This document shows, piece after piece, positions 26,721-34,738 of a stretch of 64,000 bases of DNA (position 1 is its first letter; each line of letters begins with the position of its first letter). Made by a program: the position numbers and the translations under genes. The DNA comes from Halorubrum ruber (GTDB lineage Archaea; Halobacteriota; Halobacteria; Halobacteriales; Haloferacaceae): the NCBI RefSeq assembly GCF_018228765.1, contig NZ_CP073695.1, forward strand, positions 1,550,001 to 1,614,000, given 5' to 3'. The notes under the pieces were generated by a model. It was not told the DNA's origin and made no database searches. It saw nothing but the letters and a program-made list of their open reading frames with translations.

Positions 26721-26960
26721 TCAGGTTCCGATGTCCGTCGACTCGCAGGCCGGGCAGGCGAACGCGCCGTGGCCCAGCTGCGTCGGCGCCTCGAAGTAGT
26801 GGCCCTTCCGGCAGCGCCCGCCGTCCGTGACGCTGTCCGTGCCCGGCGCGACGTTCTTGACGTTGCACTTCGGGCAGTAGTAGGTCCCGTCCCCGGCCTG
26901 CTTCGGTGACGCGAAGTAGTGGCCGTTCGCGCAGCTACCCCCGTTGTCGAAGGGATCAAT
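26721..26960 (-). pseudogene. Paralogue of the triple zinc-ribbon gene with lost ATG and only two repeats
   Basis: An in-frame stretch of 79 codons reads IDPFDNGGSCANGHYF...YYCPKC...CRKGHYF...FACPACESTDIGT and then TGA. It aligns with the first two repeats of the gene at 25972-26334. Upstream DNA is also related (GGGGTATGGAC in one, GGGGTATTGAT in the other), so the start codon ATG has become ATT and the TATA-like TTTATA has become TTTACA. It either uses a rare ATT start or is decaying. No other in-frame ATG, GTG or TTG lies at a sensible place. Confidence 0.6.
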
Positions 26961-27090
26961 ACCCCGTTCGACGGTAAAATGCGTGTAAACTGCTGTGGTC
27001 GGGAACGTTGCGGGGATTCGAAATGAACGCGATCCAAAATATCGGCGACTAACATACTATTATTTATCGGGGAACTGTTGAATATATAAC

Positions 27091-28218
27091 TCAGCCCCCC
27101 GTCGGAGCATCGATGTCTCCGTACAGTTCTTCTGCCTTATTTATTAGACCTCTATTAAACGACTTGCCATCACGTCCATAGTGAACTCGTCGGTGACAGT
27201 TCGGGCATATGGCGATAACATTTTCAGGATCATCTGGACCTCCGTCACCGCGGTTGTGTAAGTGGTGTACCTCAAGATAAGGTTCCCCATCAATATCCTC
27301 AAACGGTGCCGGGTTTTCACAGCCCATACAGACGCCATCGGCGACACGGCGGGCAAATTTCTTCACAATTTCAGAACGCACGTATGTTCGTCCTGAAGAC
27401 GTCGTTCCATCGGTACTCCGCTTCGGTGCGCTTCTTTTTGCTGCCTCGAACAAATCTGGTAGAGATAGTTCGTCAGGATCGCCATCAATCGTGATTTCAC
27501 GGCCTCCAACTGGTGTGAGGGTGAACCTAATCGCTTCGCGGAGGTTATTGTTTTTATCAGGCAGCGTCTCCCAGTGGTGGTCCTCGTATTGGTATTCACC
27601 ACGATACGTAGCTATCCAGGGATACTCTGTATCAGCAAAAAGATAGAGATTTTCACCGTTTTCCTGGTGGTCACGGAGAGCGATGTTCCCTTTATCCATC
27701 GTCATATCCCCTTCTTGTCCCTCTCCGGTGTATTTGAAGGATCCATCTTCCTGAAAACCGTCAGCGTAACCGTACGCATCGCCCGAGTCGCCAGTGAACG
27801 CGAGAATGAAATCCTGATCGGAGGGAGTTGCTATGCCATAGTAGCGTTGACCGCCATAGATGTCGTGAAGTTCCCACCGGTTATACCGTGACCCGATAGT
27901 GAATTGCGTAGGGTCGTCTGGTATATCCGAGACGTCCGTCTCAATTGGTTCATAGAACCAACCCTTACTAAGACGCTTTATACGCGATCCGTCCTCTTCG
28001 AGAAGACTCTGTTGGACCGTTCGCAGTCGATGCTTCCACTCTGGTTGTGTTGAATTGCTGGAACAGACCTCTCGACAAAGAATTGAATCATCGCATAATT
28101 CTGGATACTCTGTTTCAACCAGATCGTACACGTCTGACGTATCCTGAAATCCAGGAGGAACACATGCTAACTCTGTCTCTCGGAGTTGCTGATAGAGAAT
28201 CTTGTATGACTCCGGCAT
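27091..28218 (-). CDS. McrA-like HNH endonuclease with SRA-like domain (probable type IV restriction enzyme)
   Basis: The protein has 375 residues. A helical N-terminal region with several cysteines (1-100) is followed by an SRA/YDG-like module: FTIGSRYNRWELHDIYGGQRYYGIATP and YTGEGQEGDMTMDKGNIALRDH (about 106-190). The C-terminal HNH domain has C297, C300, HH318-319, N333 and C338/C341-H342 (CMGC, LEVHHLHNRGDGG, ICPNCHRRVHYG). This layout matches ScoMcrA-like modification-dependent nucleases that cut DNA with modified bases. Base composition is clearly lower in GC than the neighbours, suggesting transfer. A TATA-like TATATAATT lies about 25 nt upstream. Confidence 0.85.
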   Translation of the reverse strand: MPESYKILYQQLRETELACVPPGFQDTSDVYDLVETEYPELCDDSILCREVCSSNSTQPEWKHRLRTVQQSLLEEDGSRIKRLSKGWFYEPIETDVSDIPDDPTQFTIGSRYNRWELHDIYGGQRYYGIATPSDQDFILAFTGDSGDAYGYADGFQEDGSFKYTGEGQEGDMTMDKGNIALRDHQENGENLYLFADTEYPWIATYRGEYQYEDHHWETLPDKNNNLREAIRFTLTPVGGREITIDGDPDELSLPDLFEAAKRSAPKRSTDGTTSSGRTYVRSEIVKKFARRVADGVCMGCENPAPFEDIDGEPYLEVHHLHNRGDGGPDDPENVIAICPNCHRRVHYGRDGKSFNRGLINKAEELYGDIDAPTGG

Positions 28219-28354
28219 ATATCTGAATTGAAAAGAGCGTGTATATAATTAGGGGCGAATTCGGGGTTCCGACAAACACGAACGCATCGGACAGTAAACG
28301 CGCCAACCCGCCGCTTGCACTTCACATCCATATGGCTCATCCCCTATCTCTCGC

Positions 28355-28789
28355 TCACTCCGGCTGATACGGATTCGTCGCGACGTCGAGGCGGGAGACG
28401 CCCTCGGCGGCGTCGAAGTCGTCGTCGAACGCGTAGCAGTAGTCGAGCCCCTCGACGCGCATGTACGCGACGAGACAGGCGTCGACGAGCGAGAACCCCT
28501 CGTACCGCCGGAAGAGGCCCTTCGCCGTCGCGAACGCGTCCGCCGTCAGCGACTCGACGTGGAGCCGCGCGTTCTCCTCCACCCGGTCGAGGAAGTCGAC
28601 GGCGGCGTCGTGGCCCGCGTGCGTCGTCAGGCCGTTGAGCGTCTCCGCGAGTACGTAGTCCAAGATCACCGCCTCCGGGAGCTCCCCGGCGTCGATCCCT
28701 CTGAGGATCGGGAGCGCGTCCTCGTGCGCGCCGTCCCGACGGTACGCCGCCGCGAAGAGCACGGTCGTGTCGACGAGCGCCCGGGGCAT
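28355..28789 (-). CDS. vapC: VapC-like PIN-domain toxin
   Basis: The 144-residue PIN domain has acidic active-site candidates D7 (ALVDTTVL), E49 (VLAETLNGL), D103 (SLVDACLVAYM) and D122-D124 (FDDDFD). PIN toxins are RNases, often cutting tRNA. Its ATG directly follows the vapB stop codon (TAGATG), so the pair is one operon. It stands downstream of vapB as is normal. Target unknown. Confidence 0.88.
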   Translation of the reverse strand: MPRALVDTTVLFAAAYRRDGAHEDALPILRGIDAGELPEAVILDYVLAETLNGLTTHAGHDAAVDFLDRVEENARLHVESLTADAFATAKGLFRRYEGFSLVDACLVAYMRVEGLDYCYAFDDDFDAAEGVSRLDVATNPYQPE

Positions 28790-29041
28790 CTACTCGGGGT
28801 CGACGCCCCACGCGTCGTGCTCGGTCTCGACGTCGGTCTCCCGGTCGCCGTCGTACCCGTCGAACTCGCCGAACGTCCCGCTGCGCTGCTGAACGACCCG
28901 CACGCGAAGCGTCCCGTCGTCTTCGATCTGCCAGCGAAGCGTGTCCCCGTCGTCGATATCCATCTCTCGACGGATGTGGGCCGGAATGTTCGCCTGATTT
29001 CCCGAGACCGTGCTCTCGGAGTCGACGCGCTCGCTGCTCAT
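28790..29041 (-). CDS. vapB: AbrB/MazE-type antitoxin (VapB)
   Basis: The 83-residue protein has an AbrB swapped-hairpin DNA-binding N-terminus (ESTVSGNQANIPAHIRREMDIDDGDTLRWQIEDDG) and an acidic tail ending DAWGVDPE that likely binds the toxin. ATG 29041 (MSSERVDSES) is chosen over one 15 codons upstream, because the palindrome and TATA element lie in between. It probably represses its own operon. Confidence 0.87.
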   Translation of the reverse strand: MSSERVDSESTVSGNQANIPAHIRREMDIDDGDTLRWQIEDDGTLRVRVVQQRSGTFGEFDGYDGDRETDVETEHDAWGVDPE

Positions 29042-29071
29042 ACATGTGCGTACGTGGCCGTTTTGATAAAT

Positions 29072-29091
29072 GTAGTGTGCGTTCACACTAC
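29072..29091. promoter_or_regulatory. Perfect palindrome upstream of vapBC, candidate operator
   Basis: GTAGTGTG CGTT CACACTAC is an 8-bp perfect inverted repeat. It is 31 nt upstream of the vapB start and touches the TATA-like CATTTATC on the minus strand. The position fits autoregulation by the AbrB-type antitoxin. The rest of the 29042-29315 spacer shows no gene start. A frame on the minus strand ending at 29106 (tail ASESLTTDVALDAEE) may be a gene remnant. Confidence 0.6.
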
Positions 29092-29315
29092 TCTCAGCCC
29101 CTCAGCTACTCCTCTGCGTCCAGCGCGACGTCCGTAGTGAGCGACTCGCTTGCGTCCGGCTCGGCCCAGATATCGTCGTTCGCCGCTCCGCTCGTCTGTC
29201 CAGGGAGCGTTTCTGAAATCCCTCGTGAACCACGACCCGGGCTTTCTATCTGGACTCGTACTTGCTGAGTCCCATCCGACAGAACGCTTATTCGAGCTGT
29301 CCCCGAAAGACGGGT

Positions 29316-29576
29316 ATGGCGAGTGCGACGCGCGACGCCCACGACGGAGAGGGCGTCGAGTTCATCCACGAGGACGACGGCTCGATAACCGCCAAGGACA
29401 TCGAGACCGGTCTCGCCTCCTTCGGCGACACGAAGGCCGAAGCCCTCCGCATGCTCGCGGAGGCGATCGAACTCCATGAGGGCGGCGGCGAGCCCGTCAC
29501 CGAGGAGGACCTCGAAGAGTGGGGTCTCGAAGACTCGGAACCCGGTGACGAGGAGCTTCCCGACTTCATGGAGTGA
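29316..29576 (+). CDS. hicB: HicB-like antitoxin
   Basis: The 86-residue acidic protein contains VEFIHEDDGSITAKDIETGLASFGDTKAEALRMLAEAIEL, the partial RNase H-like fold of HicB antitoxins (a sensor-like strand pair plus helix). No separate HTH is visible. It is immediately followed by hicA (TGAATG). Start ATG 29316 fits the family, and the upstream frame is not conserved-looking. Confidence 0.85.
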   Translation: MASATRDAHDGEGVEFIHEDDGSITAKDIETGLASFGDTKAEALRMLAEAIELHEGGGEPVTEEDLEEWGLEDSEPGDEELPDFME

Positions 29577-29828
29577 ATGGTCCGGACGAGCTTCTCCGGG
29601 CGCGAGATCGCGTCTGTGCTTCACGACTTCGGCTACGGGCGCGTCGGTCGGGTCGGAAGCCATCTGAAGATGCGATACGAGTCACCGGACACGGACGAGG
29701 TTCGAGTCGTGACGGTACCGATGGCGTCGGAAGACGAGATACCGACCGGGACGCTCCAGTCGATCGCAGACCAGTGCGGCGCCGACGATTTCCACGCGTG
29801 GTGCGAGTGGATCGACGAGCATCGGTGA
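29577..29828 (+). CDS. hicA: HicA-like mRNA interferase toxin
   Basis: The 83-residue protein has the double-stranded-RNA-binding-like HicA fold: MVRTSFSGREIASVLHDFGYGRVGRVGSHLKM with the catalytic histidine H29, then VVTVPMASEDEIPTGTLQSIADQCG. HicA cleaves mRNA and is held by HicB. The gene abuts hicB with no spacer, antitoxin first. The next 253 bases (29829-30081) hold no gene I can support. Confidence 0.85.
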   Translation: MVRTSFSGREIASVLHDFGYGRVGRVGSHLKMRYESPDTDEVRVVTVPMASEDEIPTGTLQSIADQCGADDFHAWCEWIDEHR

Positions 29829-30081
29829 CCGGGGGTCACGCTCGTCGACGTCGACCACGACCTCGGCGCCACGCCCGTCCGGGCGCTGCTGCTCGACCCT
29901 GTGATCGGGTGCGACACCCCGACGTTATGGGTCAATGGCGCGAACTGGGCGAACGGACGGCATCTCTCCGACACCAAGACGAGCCGGTAGCGACCGACTG
30001 AGGGGCCGGCGCGCCGGCGAGAACCGAGCGGACCGACAACCGACCGCCGCTCTCCTGATCGGCCGCCCGCTCGTCGACGGC

Positions 30082-31281
30082 TCACGGCACCGCGTCGCGG
30101 ACCGCGTCGGGGACGTCCGCCCGGTCGACCTCCCGTACCGACGCGGCGTCGACGGCTGCGCCCCCGTACTTGTACCCCGACCCGGTCAGTATCACGGCGA
30201 CGTCGTCGTCGGAACCGAACTCCCCCGACGCGGCGAGCTCCCGGACCGCGGCCGTGGCCACGGCGCAGGACGGTTCGACGGAGACGCCGGCGTCCGCCGC
30301 GAGGCGCTCCGTCTCGTCGAGCATCGCCTCCTCGGCGACGGAGACGACGCCGCCGTCCGTCGCCGCAACGGCGGCCAGCGCCCGGTTCCCGCTCGGCGGG
30401 TCGGCGTTGTTGATCGAGACGGCCGCCGTCGGCTCCCCCTCGATTGACTCGACGCGCGACGCGCCGCGTCGGTACGCCTGCGCGATCGGGTCACAGCGCG
30501 CAGCCTGCGCGAGGTAGATCCGCGGCATCGCCGAGAGCAGTCCCGCCGCGTTCAGTTCGCGGAGCGCTTTCCAGACCCCGCTCGCCTGTCCGCCGCTGCT
30601 GACAGGTAGGACAATTGCGTCGGGCGCGTTGGGCGCGAACGCCTCGCAGATCTCGTACGCGACCGTCTTCTGGCCGGCCACCCGAAGCGGGGTGTCCGAG
30701 TTGAGGAACGCGACGCCGAGGTCGCCGTCGAGGGTGTCGTCGTAGAGCCGGCCGTAGTCGCCGCGGACCCGGAACAGGTGCGGGTCGTGTTGGGCGATCA
30801 TCGCGAGCCGCGAGTCGGGCGTGTCTTCGGCCACGAGGATGATCGCTTCCCGGTCCGCCGCGGCCGCGTGGGCGGCGACGCTCAGCGCCATGTTGCCGTG
30901 CGAGACGGTGCCGACCGGACCGTCTACCCGACAGATACCGACCGCGGTCCCCCGGTCCTTGAAGCTCCCCGTCGGGTTGACGCCCTCGATCTTGAGATGG
31001 ATCCGAGGCCCGTCCGCCGGTTCGATCGACGGCGCGCGGAACAGCGGCGTCCCGCCCGCGGCGGCAGCCAATCCGGTCGGCGTCGCAGCGGGAAGCACGG
31101 ACTCGTAGCGCCAGAGGGTGTCTCGCCCGAGGGAGACCCCGCTCCCCGTCGTACCGCTCGCGTCGGGCCAGTCGAACCCGGCGGTGTCGGTCTCGAACCA
31201 GAGCGGTTCGCCGCAGCGGCAGCGGGCCGCGTCGCCGAACGCGTACGTCTCGCCGCAGTCGTAACACTCCAGCTGCTCCAT
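30082..31281 (-). CDS. thrC: Threonine synthase-like PLP enzyme
   Basis: The 399-residue fold-type II PLP enzyme has the Schiff-base lysine K108 in NPTGSFKDRG, a Gly-rich phosphate loop region (LPVSSGGQASGVW) and ILTGSGYKY near the end. An N-terminal cysteine pair set (C6, C9, C21, C23: CYDCG and CRCG) looks like the zinc ribbon seen in archaeal threonine synthases. It makes threonine from O-phosphohomoserine. ATG 31281 is used because the extra upstream frame lacks that ribbon. Confidence 0.88.
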   Translation of the reverse strand: MEQLECYDCGETYAFGDAARCRCGEPLWFETDTAGFDWPDASGTTGSGVSLGRDTLWRYESVLPAATPTGLAAAAGGTPLFRAPSIEPADGPRIHLKIEGVNPTGSFKDRGTAVGICRVDGPVGTVSHGNMALSVAAHAAAADREAIILVAEDTPDSRLAMIAQHDPHLFRVRGDYGRLYDDTLDGDLGVAFLNSDTPLRVAGQKTVAYEICEAFAPNAPDAIVLPVSSGGQASGVWKALRELNAAGLLSAMPRIYLAQAARCDPIAQAYRRGASRVESIEGEPTAAVSINNADPPSGNRALAAVAATDGGVVSVAEEAMLDETERLAADAGVSVEPSCAVATAAVRELAASGEFGSDDDVAVILTGSGYKYGGAAVDAASVREVDRADVPDAVRDAVP

Positions 31282-31405
31282 ACCCCTCCCTCGCGGGCGG
31301 TGTACAAATGACTGGTCACGGCTCAACGACCGAGGAGCTCGGTCGACTAACGCGGATCGGGAGACAGCGGCGACTACCGACGCAATTCTTTGCTCAGACA
31401 AGACG

Positions 31406-31498
31406 CGGTAGTGGTGCCACTATCGGGGTAGAACGACGAAATTGGGTGGCTGGGGAGTCCCAGCCCACCAATCTCGCCCGGTCGGAGACCGAGCGGGC
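31406..31498. other. Three consecutive hairpins downstream of tRNA-Ile, candidate structured RNA
   Basis: Stem A at 31406-31425 is CGGTAGTGG tg CCACTATCG (one G-T pair). Stem B at 31441-31472 has 14-nt arms (ATTGGGTGGCTGGG / CCCAGCCCACCAAT) with two internal mismatches and a 4-nt loop. Stem C at 31476-31498 is GCCCG..TCGG aga CCGA..CGGGC. They lie directly after the 3' end of tRNA-Ile on the minus strand. The 31282-31504 spacer has no supported protein. Confidence 0.5.
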
Positions 31499-31504
31499 AG
31501 TAGG

Positions 31505-31578
31505 TGGGCCAACACGGATTTGAACCGTGGACCTCCCGGTTATCAGCCGAGCGCTCAACCTGACTGAGCTATTGGCCC
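31505..31578 (-). tRNA. tRNA-Ile (anticodon GAT)
   Basis: On the minus strand the acceptor GGGCCAA pairs with TTGGCCC, discriminator A. The D arm is GCTC..GAGC, the anticodon loop CTGATAA gives GAT, and the T arm is CCACGG TTCAAAT CCGTG(T). No intron, CCA not encoded. Confidence 0.96.
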
Positions 31579-31682
31579 AGGTGAGCGCATTCAGTCGTTG
31601 CGCGGGTAGGATTTTAAGGGTTTCCTTTCGGCAGTCCGCCGCCGTGTTGCGGTTTCACGGGGAACTCACGACGCCCGCGCCG

Positions 31683-32327
31683 TCAGTCGGTTCGCTGCTC
31701 TCCCTCGTCTTCGACCGTGTAATCAACGTCGACGACGTCGTCGTCCGTCGACGCGCTCCCGCCCGAGCCGTCCGCGTTCCCGCCGGCGCCCCCGTCGGGG
31801 TCGGCACCGTTGCTACCGTCGAATCCGTCCGGGCCGCCACCGGGGCCGCCGGGACCGCCGCCGGGGAACCCGCCGCCGCCCATCGAGAAGTCGCCCTCAC
31901 CGTCGTTCGGGAAGCCGCCGATGTAGACGTTCCCGGAGAGGAACCCGTCCGTCTCGCGCTCGATGTAGGGGACGACGACGTACTTCTTCAGGGCCACGCG
32001 GATGGGGACCCGCGAGAGCGGGAGCGCGAGCAGGAAGCCGACGGCGTCGGTGACGAGCCCGGGCGTGAGCAGGAACGCGCCCGCGGCGATGAGCAGCCCG
32101 CCGTCGAGCAGCTCGTCGGTCGGGGGCTTCCCCTGCGCCGCCTTGCGCTGGATACGGGCGAGGGTCGCGCGCCCCTCGGCGCGCAACAGGAGCATCCCGA
32201 GGACGGCCGTCAACACGACGAGCGCGACCGTCGCGGGCCACCCGAGCCGCGTCGCGACCACGATCAGGAACAGCGCGTCCACGAGGGGGACGACGAGTAG
32301 CAGCGCGAGCAGCGTTCGCGGGCGCAT
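31683..32327 (-). CDS. FxsA family membrane protein
   Basis: The 214-residue protein begins MRPRTLLALLLVVPLVDALFLIVVATRLGWP. The FxsA domain (residues 1-130) has membrane segments and the signature GLLIAAGAFLLTPGLVTDAVGFLLALP. A Gly/Asp-rich cytoplasmic tail of about 75 residues (GGGGFPGGGPGG...) follows. In bacteria FxsA affects exclusion of phage T7. The role in archaea is unknown. ATG 32327 is chosen over an upstream one. Confidence 0.87.
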   Translation of the reverse strand: MRPRTLLALLLVVPLVDALFLIVVATRLGWPATVALVVLTAVLGMLLLRAEGRATLARIQRKAAQGKPPTDELLDGGLLIAAGAFLLTPGLVTDAVGFLLALPLSRVPIRVALKKYVVVPYIERETDGFLSGNVYIGGFPNDGEGDFSMGGGGFPGGGPGGPGGGPDGFDGSNGADPDGGAGGNADGSGGSASTDDDVVDVDYTVEDEGEQRTD

Positions 32328-32473
32328 ACCCCCGCCTTTCCCCCGGGCGCCCATAGCCCTTTTCGTCGCGGCCGCGGGTCGGGTGGGGGTCGGTCGCTCG
32401 GTTCCTCCGCGCGCCCGCCGGCCGCGCCGGCCGCGACCGCCACGGCTTTGCCCGCCCGGTCCGAGCCGGCGGT

Positions 32474-33181
32474 ATGGACATCGTCGGCGCGCTCGGCCGC
32501 GACCCGCCGGACCGCGAGTCGCTCCCGCGGTGGGTCGCGCCGCTCCCGAAACGGCTGGAGGACGTCGCCTTCCGGTTCGCGTGGGTCATCGTCGCGATCA
32601 ACCTCGTCGGCACCGCGTTCGGCTTCTGGTACTACCGGTTCCAGTTCCAAGAGCTCCCGACCGAGATGTGGATATTCATCCCGGACAGTCCCGGGGCGAC
32701 GCTGCTCATCGCGCTCGCGCTCGGCGCGTGGGCGCTCGGGCGGTCGAGCGACACCCTTGCGGCGCTGGCCTTCTTCGGGAACGTCAAGCTCGGGCTGTGG
32801 ACGCCGTACGTCCTCGTCGTCTTCTGGCCGGAGTTCCTCGCGGTCAACGGGCCGGCACTGTACGCGTTCCTCCTCTTCAGCCACCTCGCGATGGTGGTTC
32901 AGGCGTTCGTCCTCCACCGAATTACCGACTTCCCGCTGAAGGCGGTCGCGGTCGCGACCGCGTGGTACACCGTCGACCTGCTGATGGACTACTTCGTGCC
33001 CGTGATCGGCGACGTGACCCACACCTCGCTGCCGTACGCCGACGGCGCGCCGTGGTTCACCACGACGGTCCTCCAGGTCGCGGCCGCGGGCGCGGTCGCG
33101 CTCACCGTAGTTCCGCTGTTCTGGGCGCTCGGCACGCGGATCGCGACGCTCCGAAACCGAGCGGGCGACGCCGGAGAGTGA
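32474..33181 (+). CDS. DUF1405 family membrane protein
   Basis: The 235-residue polytopic protein (about six membrane segments) contains GTAFGFWYYRFQFQELPTEMWIFIPDSP and GLWTPYVLVVFWPEF. Both are characteristic of DUF1405, found in archaea and firmicutes. Its function is unknown. It is divergent from fxsA and followed by the enolase-like gene on the same strand. Confidence 0.82.
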   Translation: MDIVGALGRDPPDRESLPRWVAPLPKRLEDVAFRFAWVIVAINLVGTAFGFWYYRFQFQELPTEMWIFIPDSPGATLLIALALGAWALGRSSDTLAALAFFGNVKLGLWTPYVLVVFWPEFLAVNGPALYAFLLFSHLAMVVQAFVLHRITDFPLKAVAVATAWYTVDLLMDYFVPVIGDVTHTSLPYADGAPWFTTTVLQVAAAGAVALTVVPLFWALGTRIATLRNRAGDAGE

Positions 33182-33240
33182 TCGGAGGGCGCCGCGGTCG
33201 CGCTCACCGATTTAAGTGATCGGGCGACCTCGACGAGAGC

Positions 33241-34287
33241 ATGAGCCACTACGAGCGGATCGCGGACCTGTCGGTGACGATCGAGTCGGTCGCGAGGCGC
33301 CGACAGACGGCGAACACGACGAGCGGGTTCGAGCGGACGACCACGGAGTATCGGCTCTCGGGCGACGGCCTCGTCGGCCGCGGCGAGGACGTGACCTACG
33401 AGACCGCCGACCACGACGCGCTCGCCGGGACCGATCCGATCGACGTCGAGGGTGAGTGGACGATCGACGCGCTGTCGGACCGCCTCGGAGAGATCGATCT
33501 CTTTCACGGACACGAGCCCGAGAGCGAGACCTCGCGGAACTACCGCCGCTGGGCGGTCGAGAGCGCGGCGCTCGACCTGGCGCTCCGCCAGCAGGAGGAG
33601 TCGCTCGGCGAGCGGCTCGGCGTCGACCCCGAGCCGGTCCGCTTCGTCGTCTCGACGCGGCTCGGCGACCCGCCCTCGACCGACCGCGTTGAGGCGCTGC
33701 TCGCGCGCAACCCCGATCTGGAGTTCAAGCTCGACCCCACGCCCGAGTGGCCAGAGGCGGCGTTCGAGACCCTCCGGAAGACCGACGCCGTGCGCGTCCT
33801 CGATTTAAAAGGGTGGTACGAGGGGACCGACGTCGACGTCGAGCCCGACCCCGAACTCTACCGGGACGTGTTCGCGGCGTTCCCGGCCGCGGTCGTGGAG
33901 GACCCGGCGTTCACGCCGGCGACGAGCGCGCTCGTCCAGCCGCAGGCCGACCGCCTCTCGTTCGACTACCCCATCGACGGCGTCGAGAGCCTGAAGTCGC
34001 TCCCGGTCGAGCCGGGGTGGTGTAACGTCAAGCCCTCGCGGTTCGGCACGCTCGAGTCGCTGTTCGAGACGATCGCCTACTGCGAGCGGGAAGGTATCGA
34101 GATGTACGGCGGCGGGCAGTTCGAACTCGCGAGCGGCCGCACCGCGATCCAGACGCTCGCCGCGCTCTGTTACCCGGACGGCCCGAACGACGTGGCGCCG
34201 CGGGCGTACAACGACCCCGACACCGAGCCGCCGTACCCGAAAAGCCCGCTCCGACCGAGCCGCGACGCTGTCGGCTTCGAGTTCTGA
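33241..34287 (+). CDS. Enolase-superfamily protein, haloarchaeal type
   Basis: The 348-residue protein resembles mandelate racemase/muconate-lactonizing enzymes. A capping-domain-like N-terminus with RRQTANTTSGFERTTTE is followed by a barrel with candidate acid/base residues in FKLDPTPEW, VLDLKGWYEG, VVEDPAFTP and CNVKPSRFG. Metal-ligand positions are shifted compared with well-known members, so the substrate is unclear. The start MSHYERIADLSV fits. It is 60 nt after DUF1405. Confidence 0.75.
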   Translation: MSHYERIADLSVTIESVARRRQTANTTSGFERTTTEYRLSGDGLVGRGEDVTYETADHDALAGTDPIDVEGEWTIDALSDRLGEIDLFHGHEPESETSRNYRRWAVESAALDLALRQQEESLGERLGVDPEPVRFVVSTRLGDPPSTDRVEALLARNPDLEFKLDPTPEWPEAAFETLRKTDAVRVLDLKGWYEGTDVDVEPDPELYRDVFAAFPAAVVEDPAFTPATSALVQPQADRLSFDYPIDGVESLKSLPVEPGWCNVKPSRFGTLESLFETIAYCEREGIEMYGGGQFELASGRTAIQTLAALCYPDGPNDVAPRAYNDPDTEPPYPKSPLRPSRDAVGFEF

Positions 34288-34322
34288 AACGACGGGATTC
34301 GGTCAAGTGACAGAATCGGACA

Positions 34323-34688
34323 TTTATAAATGGATCCGCGGTGGCGCGTGCCTGCGAGCGGCCGCCGCCGGCGGCCGCGAGACAGCACGCGCGAGGGAGT
34401 CGCTGGTCCGGAGCGCAGCGGAGGACCAGCGACGAGGCTGGGGAGGCGTGAGGTGCGGTGCCGTGCGGTCGGGCGGGACTCAAAGGGGCAGTCGCGAGGC
34501 GGGCGCAGGCGACGTAAGCACCACAGGGAGCGAACGGAGTGAGCGACCGAGGAGCGCAGCGAGCGTGCGCCCGCCTCGCGACTGGGGCTTTGGAGGTGTT
34601 CGCCGTCGATCCACAGTCATCAATTTATAAGCAAGCGGCTGGGGATTTGGAGGTGTTCGCCGTCGATCCACGGTCGACTATTTATAAA
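34323..34688 (-). repeat. Dispersed three-hairpin element, copy 4 (minus orientation)
   Basis: It begins TTTATAAAT at 34323-34331 and ends TTTATAAA at 34681-34688. H1 arms are 34491-34507 and 34566-34582 (17 bp perfect, with their own sequence). H2 has arms GTCGCTGGTCC and GGACCAGCGAC, and H3 GCGGCCGCC and GGCGGCCGC. Two 57-bp units lie at the right end, with TTTATAA at 34624 and 34681, exactly 57 apart. It fills most of the 34288-34738 gap. Confidence 0.92.
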
Positions 34689-34738
34689 CGGACGACCGAA
34701 TTCACGGAGCAATCGATCCCGCGACTAAACACGACTAT

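Noticed and set aside
29106-29300. Minus-strand frame ending ASESLTTDVALDAEE
   Set aside because: It looks like the tail of an acidic protein, but no start, domain or partner could be found. At most it is a remnant.
29829-30081. Possible gene fragment (VDVDHDLGATPVRALLLD)
   Set aside because: The frame is short, has no start and stops soon. I could not link it to a family.
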